From NCBI GenBank assembly GCA_036873755.1, contig JAVTVY010025397.1:41203-105202 (forward strand): a stretch of 64,000 bases of DNA, read 5' to 3'. This stretch comes from Hanleya hanleyi (taxonomy: Eukaryota > Mollusca > Polyplacophora > Lepidopleurida > Hanleyidae). The notes beneath the pieces are model-generated. The model was not told the origin of the DNA and did not search any database. It saw only the letters and a program-made list of their open reading frames with translations. Position numbers and translations under genes: made by a program. Positions 15,401 through 30,317 of this stretch are shown piece by piece. The stretch's first letter is position 1; each line of letters begins with the position of its first letter.

Positions 15401-18400
15401 CTTTATTGATGTGGAGCTCCACAGTACAAAAGAAGTGGTTATCCATATAATAGCCTTGTGTTTGAAATTGGAATTAAATAAAGCTGGAATCCACTCCAAC
15501 TCTCACCCGATATTCCCTGTAGTTATCCAAACTTTGTCACTGGACATACCACTGTCAAACTCGTGCATCAGGTCTTCATCAGTCTCATTATCCTGGCTGG
15601 TGATTGGACGAGCCTAGAAAATCATCACGGAACAAAATGGAAATAAAACCAGTAGTTGGGCACAATTTTGGTACAAAAGATTTTTTTTTTTAAACTCATA
15701 TAAGATCGTACAATATGGTATGATAATCAGATGAAATGATTTCATTTTATCTCCTGTTAAAGGTACAGGTTTACTCTATCAACTTCATTTAGTAATACTC
15801 TTGTCTCTCATTATAACATGGCTCATCATAAAGCGGGTATCAGTACAGCATGGCCACTGTTCTGTCCACTAATATGTATGTACAGTTTGAATCCTACTGC
15901 ACGGCAGATTCCACGATGACCTAGTCCACTAACTCCTGTTCCCGTCAATCCTTGACGGAACAAAAGAAAACATGACTTAGCAACACCTTTTACTTCAAAA
16001 ATATCATAAACAATGTGCCCTGTACCTCACTATCTAAAACGTGTCAATTAATTGCATTTTTTTATAGTTTTTAGCTCAGCGAACAAAACACAAATGACAT
16101 CAGCACAAGTGCGTTGCTTATTTATGTCATTTTTCCATCAAAATCAATTTTGTGTATGTAGAAGAAATTTCTTATATGACAAGCACTTGCATATGCTCAG
16201 TGGAATTAGGCCAATAGTATTGATATATCTATACATTTGTCAGTGTATGACATCACCCATGCTATAATACTGGGTGTTTTTAAAATTTTGCTAATGTCAT
16301 TTCCGTCATGGGAGTTGTAACGGAAATGAGAAGGCAAATGCTGAGGCAAAAGCTGAAGCAATAGAGTTTGCCTCAGCCATTTATAACATAGGGTTGAATG
16401 GGGCATAATGTAATTTCACAACATTTTCTGCCGAGGCAAATTTTTTTAATGCGTGGGCTGGATAAGCACATATGGGTTCCATGACCTCACCTGTAACAAG
16501 TAGATTCTCTGGTCTACCACAGCCCATTCCACATCTCGGGATGAACCAAAATACTTCTCTAGCTGTAACAATAATAGTACCAAATTCTATAACTAATCTA
16601 TCACAGAAGTCTACTACTTTGTAACACTAAATATTAAGGAGATGTTCTATATGGTTTGGTCACTTACATGTAGTGGATGCAGGGATGTTATATGTTATAG
16701 TGAACGGCTGAACTGGGTTGCCTAGAGGTCACGCAAACTATATTCAAGGGGACCCAAATGGTTTACCTAAACAACCTTGTTTTAACATGTCTTTGAATGT
16801 GTGTAACATTTATGCGTAACATACACGTTACCTTGAGAATAGTTATGGTATTAACATAAATCGGCTATCGTAGAAAATATTACATATCACCCATGGCATA
16901 CTTTGTAGAATCTTTGGATCTGCAATGAAAGATGTTCTCAAGCACTCGGTCAGTGATTTGTGCTAGTTTTGCTTTTTTGTGGCATCAAGTTATGTGGAAT
17001 ATAGTATATTTCCAAATCATCTCATGGTTCTTCCAAATGATTGGTTTTAATTTGACAAAGTAAATTCAAGGTAACTGACTCTGGTGATCAAAGAAGAAAT
17101 AAGAAGAAATAATTCAATCTTTTCTCAGCTGTCAAGCATTCACCCGAAGAAATATCTTTCAGTTGTGATAAATACACATGAAAGAATTCATCTCGACAAG
17201 TTTTAACACTTGTCAATCTAAGGGAGATAAATCCAATTATCTCCCCTTGATTGTGATCTTGGCCATGCACTCTAAAAGGAGAGAGAGAGAGAAGGGTTAA
17301 ATTCTACCAGGTCATACTCACCATCACACCTATAGAGGCTATCTGTAATATCATGTTATCATCTAGACAACAACGGGCTGACAAACTGTCCCCAACACTC
17401 TCGGACTCTACACCCCCAGTGTCTACAAACCAAACGACAGATTTCATATTACTGCCTGGAGATAATTGGAACTATTTATGGGTGCCATGTTCCTGCAAGA
17501 GGAAAAGCATGAAACTCAGAAAATGCCTTGAATGACGGAATATAAATCACAGAACTGAAGTATGACTCAATACAGGTTCCCATGGATAAGATACATGGAA
17601 CCGAAACATTGTTACATCTGACAATTTCTTAAATCCAGGCTTCATAAGACACTAACTTGACGGACATTTACTCATTAAAAGAATGATAAAGTGAAAAAAA
17701 TATTCTGTTTCTAATTGCATAATTTTTGAAAGTAATAAGGCTGTCCCAAGATCAAACTGTTTAGCGGCAAAAAGGAGAGAAACATCATTGCTGAGGTTAC
17801 ACAACAAACTGTTTGTTTACAACAGCAATACTCTACTATTTTATCCCCCGGCTTGTGCAGGCAATGCCTTCTGTTTGCAAATGCCTAATTTAATGAGACC
17901 TTAACGTCCTCAAAATTAATTGGATTTTCAGTATTTTACTTGAAAAGCCACTTTGATACATACTTTCCGATTTTAGCAATATTGCCAATGTTAAAGCATT
18001 GGCATGATGTCATGTGGGTAACGACATTGTTTCATGCCTTTTCAAGGCTATAGAGTTCGATCTCAGGAAGCCAGCAGGGTTTTACAGACATGACGAGATT
18101 AGAGAAAATATCTATCCATACCGGACATCTTGATGTGGTCAGTTTTATGTCCTATGTCCTTGCTCAGTATGGTCAACTGGTCATCCCAGGTTCGTGACAG
18201 ACGTACCGTATCTGGGTCAGCTGTTCCTGATACCACACTCTTGAGTGGACATAACAAAACAATGATTTCATGACATGTCCAAATATGACATACCCTAATC
18301 CAATTAATCGATAGAGATATTTGATGCCTTCGAGGTAAACCAAAAGATGTCTTGGCTGCATGATCAAATTGTTCAGGTTTTCGAGATGCAAAGACAATTT

Positions 18401-21400
18401 GTTTGTTAAATCTTAGGTGAAGTGATTTTGAGAAGGATTAATTCAGTGTCTGGTGGGCTTGTACTGCAAGATAAGGACGACAAATCAGTTGATTTAAACT
18501 TACTGGTACCAATGATTATAATACTTCTCCCCAAAGCCTTCCCAGCCAAACAAAGATGGCTTCACATCATCAAATCTTTAATCATCAAATCTTTAATGAT
18601 GGAATAGCTTCTTCTAGTGCCAGCATTTCTAAATTCTAATTATAGTATTTTGGAATGCATGTTACAAACATCGAGTAAAACAGCCAGCAGAAATTCAGGT
18701 TAAGCATTAGAAGTCAAGTGGACTGACCTCGCCTAGTCCATAGTTAGCATTGAGGACCATGATACTGGAGTTATCTGTGACAGGATCTTGGGTGAACAGA
18801 ACTCCTGTAAAAAAAAAACAGACTATCATATGTACATGAATGCCATATTATTATGGCACAGTACCTTTATTCTTACAAGTATATCTTACCAGTAAATGTG
18901 TAATTACCACAGATAATTACATGACAATCACAGCTGCATATTTTTTTGAAGATAATTTTCAATGGTGCTAATCAAAAAAAAAAAATTCTTTTAAGTTGGG
19001 TAAAATACATGTACTTTTATTTTTCTTGTATTTTACAGTAAATGCTGTAAAAATATTTCAGCATGATGCTGTTTTGAGAGATTGGAATTGCCAAACCTGC
19101 CACCTCAGCTGGTATCATCTCTTGTATGACCACACCCACTGCCATGCCCACTTCTTGACCATGCTGTCTGAAAAGTTAGTTATATATCTTACTTCAGAAA
19201 ATGGTTACGCAATTCCACAAGACATTGAAATCGTGTGCAACGGCGGAGATGGCTTTATGGGTATTTTATTTGTTCAATCGAGATTCAATTGCATTATGGT
19301 TTTAGTCAAAATCTATGATACCAGGATAATCTATCTAGCAGATACTCTATTTAGCAGTCAACACACATAATATAAACATGATTTTGGAGCATATTTTTAT
19401 CTACCTGTTGTATTCCACAGCAATGTACGTGAAGGCGGATGCCCAACATTTCATCACTGATTCCAAAATCTGTTAATTACAAAATACATTTACATGTATA
19501 ATATGATATTGCATATTTAAGACAGTCTTATGCATTAATTTGACTGACTGATTGATTGATCGGTCAATTCAAGATTTAATCAATAATCAACTCTTTGTTG
19601 TCAGAGTCATTTTGATAGTTTGTCCATACAGTAAAGTCATTTGAGATTTTGTCAATTATGAACCATACTTTTGCCGATCATTTCGGACACCAGAGGGAAA
19701 TTCAGAACACTGACCCATTCAATGATCTCACCTGATCAATCCCTTTAATTCCTAGGTAGGTGTCCAACTGACCAGCTGTTGAGGCCTCACAGCCATCTTC
19801 ACCTATAAACAGTCAGGTTTATTCACATCAATAGTAAAATACTATTAAAATTCAATGCTTGAAAGTAACTTGACTCCTGGAGAGCATGCATGCTTCCACT
19901 GAGCCTGCATGGTGCAACTTGAATAAAGTTACTTCTGTTTCGCAAAATCACTGAATGTGTCATGACATATGAGCAGGTGATATTTGTCGACACGACATTT
20001 CGACCCACAACAGTTCAGGATGCGACATTTCGGACAACAACATTAGGGCAGTAAAGGGGAGGGGGGGGTATGACATTAAAGCCCACATTTCAGCAGTAAT
20101 TAGTGGATGTATGGCATTTCAGCCGTAAGTGGAAGTATGACATTTCAGCAGCAAGTGGAGGTATGACATTTCAGTCTGAAACATTTCAGCAGTCAAATTT
20201 TTTGAGGCATATACGAAGGACGAGTACGCCTAAGGTAAAAAAAAATAACATCACACAAGCATGATGTTGTCATGAAGAAGAAGCATATATATAAATACGA
20301 AGCTGCGCATCAGAAAACCCCTCGGCTCTGGGCGCCAGCCATTCATAATGTATTCAATTTGAACCAAGACTTCAGGAACACCAAGCAGTCAAGTGACAAA
20401 TATACAGATTATGAAAAAATTTGTAATTAGAAATGGTCGTTTCCATCCAATCAGAGAAACCGGTATTCATTACATAAGTCTTTTGATGCATCGATGATGT
20501 ATAGCAAATTTTACATCGAGCATTTGAAAGTTATCAGAGGTAGAGATCATTAATGATTTCGCATAAATTAAAGATGGCCACCCATCCTTCCCACCACTCA
20601 GGAGAACTGATGTAGTTATTCATTGCAAGTCTTCTAATACATGGATGCTGTATACCAGTTTCATATAGAACACTGAAACGGTATCAAAGATATACATCAT
20701 TAAAGATTTTGCATAAATTAAAGATGGCCACCAAGGTTTCCGCCCAATGAGAAACACCAGAACTGTCAATTATCGTAAGTCTATTGATGCATCGATGATG
20801 TATATCAAATTTTACATCGAGTACTTGAACGGTATCAGAGATAGAGATCATTAATGATTTTGCATAAATTAAAGATGGCCGCCCATCCTTCCCGCCACTC
20901 AGAGGAATTGATGTGGTTATACATTGAAGGTCTCTTGATACATCGATGCTGTATACCAAGTTTCATATAGAACATTGAAATGGTATCACAGATATACATC
21001 ATTAAAGATTTTGCATAAATTAAAGATGGCCACCAAGGTTTCCGCCCAATCAGAGAAATCAGAACTGTCATTTGTCATAAGTCTCTCGATGCATCGATGA
21101 TGTATACCAAATTTTACATCGAGCACTTGAACGGTATCAGAGAATGAGATCATTAATGATTTTGCATAAATTAAAAATGGCCGCCCATCCTTCCCCCCAC
21201 TCAGAGGAACTGATGTGGTTATTCATTGCAAGTCTCTTAATACATCGATGCTGTATACCAAGTTTCGTATAGAACACTTGAATGGTATCAAAGATATATA
21301 TCATTAAAGATTTTGCATAAATTAAAGATGGCCACCAAGATTTCCACCGAATCAGGGAAACTGGTTTGGTCATTCCTTTGAAGTTTCTTGATGCATCGAT

Positions 21401-24400
21401 GATCTATACTAAGTTTCACACTGAACAGTGAAATGGTACCGGAGATACACAAGATTAATGGTTTCGCATAAATTAAATATGGCCACCAAAGTTTCCAACC
21501 AATCAGGTCCAGATTCAATAGGGTTCTAGGTCATGAGCATATAGATGTGCAGTGCAAGTTTGGTGTGCCTAGGGTAAGTCGTTCTAAAGATATCTTGGTA
21601 ACGAGAAAGCTGTGATGATTTCGCATAAATTAAAGATGGCCGCCAAAGTTTCCAACCAATCAGGCCCAGATTCAATAGGGTTCTGGGGCATGAGCATATG
21701 GATGTGCAATGCAAGTTTGGTGTGCCTAGGGTAAGTCGTTCTAAAGATATCTTGGTAACGAGAAAGGTGTGACGGACAGACGGACGGCAAGACGGACGGA
21801 CGGACGGACAGACGGACGGACGTACATGACGACGACAATACCCTTCGGCCAAATTTTGGCCGAGGGGTAAAAATCAGTGAGATTGACCTAGTTTTTCCAG
21901 GTCACCAAGTCAAACTAATACTACCTTGTAACTTGAATTTCTGATACAAAACATATGTTTTGGAATGTGTTGACGGTGACTAACCCGCAGCAGATGATCT
22001 GACAGCAAATCTGACATCCTCTCTTCTATCACACCAAATACTGTTTATCTCCTCAATAATGGCCTCCTTCACCCCAGCTGTTATTCCCACAGATTTGAAG
22101 GCTGCATCAATATCCTCACACAATGACTTCAGTTCTGTAATTTGATTCGCGCTACAAAAACAAAAGAAAAGGTCCCCATAATTTTGACTAATAATATGAC
22201 ATTAGGTTAATAATTAAGCAATAGGTTCCCACAGGTTACCAGTGTAGAATTCATGGTAACCTGTTGAGAGGTTACCATCAGTACTCCTTAAATTGAGGCC
22301 TGAAAAGGGAATAATTTGCATTTGGAGAAATGACAAGTGACTTCAATGATGCTATTGATATCAAGATTAGGAGGATCCAATATTACTTGCTCATGGGATG
22401 AAAATTCCCACTCGAGCTCATAGGATGAAAATTCTCACTCGAGCTCATAGGATGAAAATTCTCACTCGAGAGCATGATGCACTCTCAAGAGTGGAAATTT
22501 TCATCACATGATCAAGTTAATATGGGATTCTTTTACCCATATAATATAAATCATTACTTTAATCGGTATTTTATTAAAAATATCAATGACACACTGAGAG
22601 AAACATTGCTGCAGCGCATCATGTCTACAGCTTGTGCCCACTTTCACAGATGATGGAGACCTGCATCGCGGCGCTCCTCCGATACGTGTGTGGGATGAAT
22701 TATCCCAGTACGTTATACCGCATAGGTTTTATGAAGTATTATATGAGAATAAGAGGATCCCATATAACTTGATCATGGGATAAAAATTCCCACTCGAGAG
22801 AAGGAAAATACATCCTAACCAAGCCGCCGCATCCTCGCAAGCCAGTGTATCGATCGATCTGTTGGGATCGATACACTGGCTCGGTTAGTTACCCATACGA
22901 GTTCTGGATATAAATAGATCCTCCAAATCAAACCAATCAGTGAAGGAGTTAAGCTAGTTGATTAGGCCAATCCACTGCGAGGTATGAGATGTGACAGGTT
23001 TGAATTTCATCGCTGCTTTGATGTCAAGCTGTAATCGACATCGGAAGTCAGAACAAAAAAAACGCAGGCTTGGAATACCGACATACTACGAGATTGTATA
23101 ATAGAGGCATCGACTCAAGAACTCATTCGAATCATCAAAACTGTCCAGGTAAACCCTCTGCGAGGATTTAGGATTTACCTGGACTTGTAGAGATGAGCCG
23201 CCGAGGCGAGATTGGGATGTATTTTCCTTGTCGAGAGTGGGAATTTTCATAACATGATCAAGGTAATGATTCTTTTTCCCATTGAAATTAAATCATTACT
23301 TCAATCAGTATTTTATTAAAAATATCAACGACACACCAAGTTGCCAGCAGCATGTGTCAAGTGAAGTGACTGGTTGTGTCGCACGTGCTCAATCCCCACA
23401 TATGCGTGTGGGATGGCATATCCCAGACATTACAAGTTTTACATTGTATTATACGGAAAACATTATTACCCGAAAAGCTGTAAATCTAAAAAAATTCACA
23501 ACAGGATAATGTATCACAAACATTATAATATAGTTGTAGGGGTGTAGCCAGAAAGTACTTGGAAGGGGGGTGTTGAAAAGAGAATTATATATTGTTTATT
23601 CTGAAATGATCTAAAATTCATCAGATTGCCGTAAATTTGCATGGGAGCTGTTGAGCTAAATTCACCGTGCAACTACTTTGCTTGAACCAGCCTTCAATTT
23701 ACTCCCCCAGTTGTGTGGAGTAAAATGAAGCATTCACGGTAGATTCATAATTTGAGTACTTGTGTACATCACAATCATAGTAAACAGCTCCGCACTACAG
23801 TAACAGCTACTCCTCCTTTTGCACATTATTGAGAGAACGAAAAAGACTCTGTCTGTGCAGTGACCTGTGACTTCAGCTGATCAGTTTCTGGTTCCCTTTG
23901 CCCTATCTTTCATTTTTGCCCCATCTTTTAACTCAGGAGAATATTTTGAACTGTTCATAACTGACATAATTTTATACATATGTATAATATTTTCCCACTA
24001 TTCAAAGAAAGTGTCATTATGCTTAGAATAATGTATAATTTGGTGAATATTAAAGGGAAATATGCCAGCTATCACAAGTTCAAAATCATCTCCTGTGTTT
24101 AAAGATAGAGCCGAGTGAAATTATATGAACCTGTAGCTGATAAGCTGAAGTCACCGGTCCTTGCACAGACAGGTCCTTCTTTGTTCTCTCAATGATATGC
24201 AAAAGGAGGTGTTCTGAGTGGTCATATTTACCTGGAAGCCTGTTGTATCTTGTCAATCAACTCTGACAAATGTGGATTGGCCTGTTAAATCAAAATGGCA
24301 GACTGCTGTACACATAAAGATGCATTGTATTTAATAACACCTATATATCAAAACAAAGGACTATCAAAACGATTATGAAGTTTTTGAGTTGAAAGGTTTT

Positions 24401-27400
24401 GGAGAGTCTAAATACATGTATGTCCATCTTTATGCAGTAAAGTGACATTTATAGATTCCTATACAATGTAATATTATACATACACAGTAAAACAAATTTG
24501 AAAGCCACCTTATTTTATTTTGTTAAGCCTAAGATTTGTTACGTTTTGGACTTACCTGAATGTGTTCTTCATAAGCATGTGTTGTTATACATAAACCATT
24601 CGGTACGCAGGCATTCAACTGTGAACAAGAAAATCTAATGTCAAATTACAGTCCCATCGCTTTGGAATTTCAGTGGGTATTCAAACTAATGCAACATAAA
24701 TTTTTTTAGATGTAAATATACTTTTTAAATTTCAGATTTCACATGAACATGATATATTACAATGTCATGTACAGAAAACTAACTTTTTCCTGTATGGATG
24801 TAAGCTGACCAAGTTGAGCCCCTTTTCCTCCAACCAGAACAGAGCTGCAACAGGCAGGATCAGTGAACTTCAGGGTTACAGCAGATTGTCTCCCCTTGAC
24901 TATGCTAGTGTCAATACTGGTCACCAAGGGCAGGGATTGTTGAATAATCTGCATGTAAGGACCATCAGGATTTCTAATTATGAAATAAGGATAACATAGT
25001 CAGCAAGTTTAGAAACTGATACTTGAGACAAGGAACAGTATATAACAGGCATGACAGGAGCATTTCCACAAGCAGCAATAAGATTCTTATATATAAATCA
25101 GAGGTGAGACAAGCAAACTTAGTGGCAAAGAATTGACTATAACACCAAAGCCAAAGGAAAAGAAAATGTGATTCACCAGGCTATCTCCAGACATAATGTA
25201 GCACCAGTATACATATTTACCTGGAAGCCTGTTTTTACAAGCATGGTTAAACATAAATGGAAATTGGAACAATGTAAATAGAAGTGGTCACACATTGATC
25301 AGTTTAACAGATTTCATTGTATCGCATAGTACTGACCAACATGCATTGAAGCAATAATAGCATTTGGTCATCTTTCATGTCAGATTGTATTTAAACTGTT
25401 CATGCCTATTTAGTGCTGAAATCCTGCTGTTTTGACTTGCTTTTGTACCCAGGCAAACTATTGTCGTCCTCCGTCTGGTCACTCTTACACAAGAGATAGA
25501 GCAAATATTTGATTGACTAAGAACGTACCTGTAAAAAAACTCCGCAACTCCATAGCCATTGGTCCCATTGATAATGTAATGACAGAATTTCTCTTCGACC
25601 TTTCCACTGCGATCCTCGTAGTGATACCACACTGGAGTTGTCCCCCCCTTCACATCTACATGGTAGTTCTTACCATCTGTAAGATGAAATTGTGTGCAAC
25701 CATTGTTTATACATGTATTATTAACATATAATAACTACATGTGGATTTAGAATTTCCAAGTGTTCAGTGACTAGATCAAGAAATTATTAGCACAGCCATG
25801 ATAAAAATTTGGACCACCTCTGCACTACAAAAAACTTCTGCTTTCCCTATCAATTACGATACGGAAAGCAATTATGAGTGAGTAAGTGTCCCTTATTTGA
25901 TTCAAGTGATCAGTTACTTGAAACATTAAGCACATAATTTTCATTAAAAAATCAGTTCTGAGATTTTAACATGTTTTGGTTCGCTAAACCTATAATTTTC
26001 TTTTGGCTTTTTTGTTTTTGTCAAATAATGACTTTAAACTAGAATTTTTTTATTTTATTTTGATGTGATTTGTATTCAATAACATATAGTCATAAATGTT
26101 TGAATGGCTTTTTATTGAAACATGTTTTCGCAGTGGTTCTTTGTTTGGGTAAAATTTAATATCGATAATTATTTCACTAATCTTGATGAAATTTTCAGTG
26201 AATTTTCTTTGAACTCTAATCTACACAATTATCTACTTTTTAAAGTTTTGACCCCTACAGGAGCTTGTGTGGATAATACTGTCCGATCAAGATCATTTTG
26301 TAAAACATGACAGTGTTCATTAAAATAATTAATATTGATGGTTTTTTTTTAAGTGGAGTGGGAAAAGGAGATAATTGTATGCCCCATCAATGTGGAGGTT
26401 GAAATAAACAAGTTTTATTCAATAAAAATCACTTACTTGGTCAAATGATTTTTACTCAGCAATGCTTATTTAAGAAACAGAGATTCATCTCTCGAGTTAG
26501 TTCTGGTTATTCAAGCAGCCTGAAACTTTGCATGAAATCATCTTTTCTTCAAATCTACTTCTGTGCAAAATTTCATGATCATAGGGGGGTTAGAACTATA
26601 GTGAGATGAAATCACACTTTTAAAACCCTCGTCTCCCCTTAATCCACCTGAAGAATGACAACATAAGCTGAATTTGAGCGAGTACTTGTGTTGCTGATAC
26701 ACTAAGGCCATACAAAATTAATAAAATGCTTTTCACGTTTCAGATACTGCTGCACTGTGTTTGTAAGCCTAGCTTGCTCAACGGTGGAACCCTGTTTTTT
26801 TTTAAGATTTGATGAAAAACAAGAGCCCAAGGGGCTTCAATATAAGCCCGTATATCTGGAATTACACAGGTCTGAATATCTAGGTGGTTAATACATGTAG
26901 CTTTGATCTGAACTGGTAGCTAGCAATCCAGAGAAAGGTATTTTATGCTTCTGAGAATGTAACAATCCAGAGAAAGGTATTTTATGCTTCTGAGAATGTA
27001 ACATATATCACATCTTATATTGAATGATAAACTAAAATGGGCTTAACTCTTGTTAACTAGGTGACCTTGAAACAAGAGCCGAGAGCTCATATATCCCACA
27101 CTGAAATCGACAATAATCAAAACACAAGAAAATAGTAGTTTTCCTTCAAATGGATTCCTTTCAGGCGAGAAATTTTTTCATGACAGTAGAAAGATGTGAA
27201 GAAAGTGAACGTTTGTTCTTGAGTTAATACACAGGTATGAACTTCATAAAGGACCCCTCTTCCCATTAAATTAGTAAATGTATAGTTTTTATTTCACAAC
27301 AGTGTAACTAAATGTAGCCGATTCTTCCATGTATCAAACATGGGAGACAACTCCATAGGACAAATGCCATATACATGTAGGGGAGACAAAACTGAATATT

Positions 27401-30286
27401 CCAACTTAACACGTATAGGCATCAAAACTTGATTCAGTTTTGGGGGACTGTGACCTTGACCTTTGACAAATTGTTCTCTCTTTTCAATGCGAGGAAGTTA
27501 TACCCAAAGTCTGGTACCAATCCATACCTTGAAATTAGAGATATTGCATGGACAACAAATGTTAATGGATGAATGGACAGAATGCAACATCTCATTACAC
27601 GACCTCATCTTCGACAGGCATATGAAAATGTGACTTTTAATAATTTCTTGATTTTGGGGTCACAGTGACCTTGACCTCAATTTTGGTACACAACACATCG
27701 TCTTTCCTCAATCTATCAATGCACACAATGCGAGGAAGTTATACCCAAAGTCTGGTACCAATCCATACCTTGAAATTAGAGATATTGCATGGACAACAAA
27801 TGTTAATGGATGAATGGACAGAATGCAACATCTCATTACACGACCTCATCTTCGACAGGCATATGAAAATGTGATTTTTAATGATTTCCTGATTTTGGGG
27901 TCACAGTGACCTTGACCTTTGACCTTGGCCTAAATTTTGGTACATGACAAACAGTCTCCCCTCAATTTCTCAATGGACACAAAAAATCATGATTTTTAAC
28001 AATTTCACGATTTTGGGGTCAGTGACCTTGAACTTTGACCTTGACCTACATTTTGGTATGTGACACATTGTGTCCCCCTAATGTATCTACTGACACAAAA
28101 AAATGTTATTTTTAATAATATCCTAATTTTGGGGTCAGTGACCTTTGACCTTGACCTAATTTTTGGTATGCATCACTTCATTTCCGCCTATTGAATCCAC
28201 TCACAAAAAATTAGAAATTTTTAACGATTTCCTGATTTTTCAATCACACTGACCTTTGACCTCGACCTACATTTAATATGCAACACATCGTTCCCCCCTA
28301 GGGCATCCACTCACCAAAAATTAGAACTGTAGATAGACATGCAGCTTCGCAAAAAGATCGAGCCCTTTTGGGTGGCACATCATTTGAGGTTGTACATCAT
28401 TGAAAAGACAATACATAAAAATATGGTTTCTATATCAGTGATGTTGAGGTTGGATTAAAAGAAACTATATTATAAAACTTGAAATAAAGATTACATTTCT
28501 TTTTCAAAGTACATGTAAGCATATACAGCGCATAGTTAGGGACAATTGACTGTGCAATTTGGACCACGGAACTTCTTGGTGTAACTTTGTGTCATGATAC
28601 GTGAATTATATAATCCCTTTTCTGACAGAGTGTAATAGTTGGAGTAGAGGTGTCATTTACAGTATGGAATGGGACACCAGCCTTGTGGGTGAACCCTCCC
28701 ATTTGTATGCAAATACAAGAATATAATGACAAATGTTTTCAATCATACATGTGTAATGCTACATAATAATGTGCACTGGTAAAACTGGGACACCACAAAC
28801 TCAGTTTTAATTAATATAATAAGTTAAATGTGTGGACCCAAATATGGTTCATGTAAAAGCTTTAAGCTAAATCATATGATTTGGAATAGAATGATTTGAT
28901 AGCAAAATTGAAGGGAATTTTGTCCTTCATTTAAGGCGACACGAAATTCAAAACTGATAGAGGTTCAGTACTGCGGGATTCCCCCGCCAGGTTATTTAAT
29001 ATTGTACTTCTGAAACAAAATAATGTCATCAAACTACATGTATTACTATAAGTAATTACTATAAAGTATATATTGTAGGTCATTTGTTGTGTGTGTGTAT
29101 ATACAATGTACACTACATCTCATACCTAATAGTAGGTTACTTTCACATATAACAGATATAAAATTTGAAATATGAGGTATGGGGTCGGGCAATGCATTGA
29201 ATAAGTGTAGAATGATGTAAGCTCCCAGAATATAGGAGGGTATATGAGAGATAGAGGGTGTGGCTCTATGCCCCCGGGGGTGAGGACATGCTCTCGGGGG
29301 TAGTGGATGGGTTGAATAAGTGTAGATGGCGGATGGGTTGAATAAGTGTATGATGATATATAAAGCTACTTGAATACAAGATGGTATGGGGTCAGGCGAA
29401 GCTTAGTTTAAGAGATATAGGGTGGGGTTCAGTACCCCAGGGGTGGGGATATGCTCCCTGGGGTAGTGGATGGGTTGAATAAGTGTAGCATGATCTAAGC
29501 TCTCCGAATATACAAGAGTATGGGGTCGGGCGAAGCTTAGTTTGAGAGATAGAGGGTAGGGCTCGGTGCCCCAGGGGTGGGGACATGCTCCCTGAGGGTA
29601 GTGGATAGGTTGAATAAGTGTAGCATGATCTAAGCTCCCATACTATATCAGGGTATGGGGTCGGGCGAAGCTTAGTTTAAGAGATAGAGGGTGGGGCTCG
29701 GTGTCCCAGGGGTGGGGACATGCTCCCCGAGGGTAGTGGATGGGTTCAAAAAGTGTAACCAGATGTAAGCATTTGGAATAGATGACAGTTCGGGGGGTCG
29801 GGATGGTCTTAGTTCAGGAGACATAGTTGAAGCCGAGATGCTGTGGACAGAAATTTTCTAAGTCCAAAACTTTAACATTTACTTGGTCCCGAGGTCCCAG
29901 GGGTGGGGACATGCTCCCCGAGGGCAATGCATGGGTTCAATATCTGAAGCCCGATGTAAGCATTTGGAATAGATGAGAGTTCAGGGGGTCGGGTGGGCCT
30001 TAGTTTAGGAGACATAGGTGAGGCCGAGAAGCTGTGTCAGGAATTTTCTAAGTCCAAAACTTTAACATTTACTTGGTCCTGGTGTCCCAGGGGTGGGGAC
30101 ATGCTCCCCCAGGGTAGTGGATGGGTTCAGTATGTGTAGCCCGATGCAAGCATCTGAAATATGAGGGTTCGGCGGTCGGGCAGGCCTTGGGATCAGACTT
30201 TAACATTTACTTGGTCCTGAGGGAAAAATTTCTAAGTCCAAAACTTTAACATTTACTTGGTCCTGCAGATAGACAGACAGACAGAC

Positions 30287-30317
<31 letters not shown>

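Noticed and set aside
18996..19370. 124-codon plus-strand ORF
   Set aside because: It is a shadow of exon 13 on the opposite strand, which carries the GVVIQEM motif of the ATP-grasp domain.
24949..24956. ACATGCAG as acceptor of exon 7
   Set aside because: It leaves exon 6 and exon 7 out of phase; the acceptor at 24974-24975 restores the frame through EFFYR-NPDGPYMQ.
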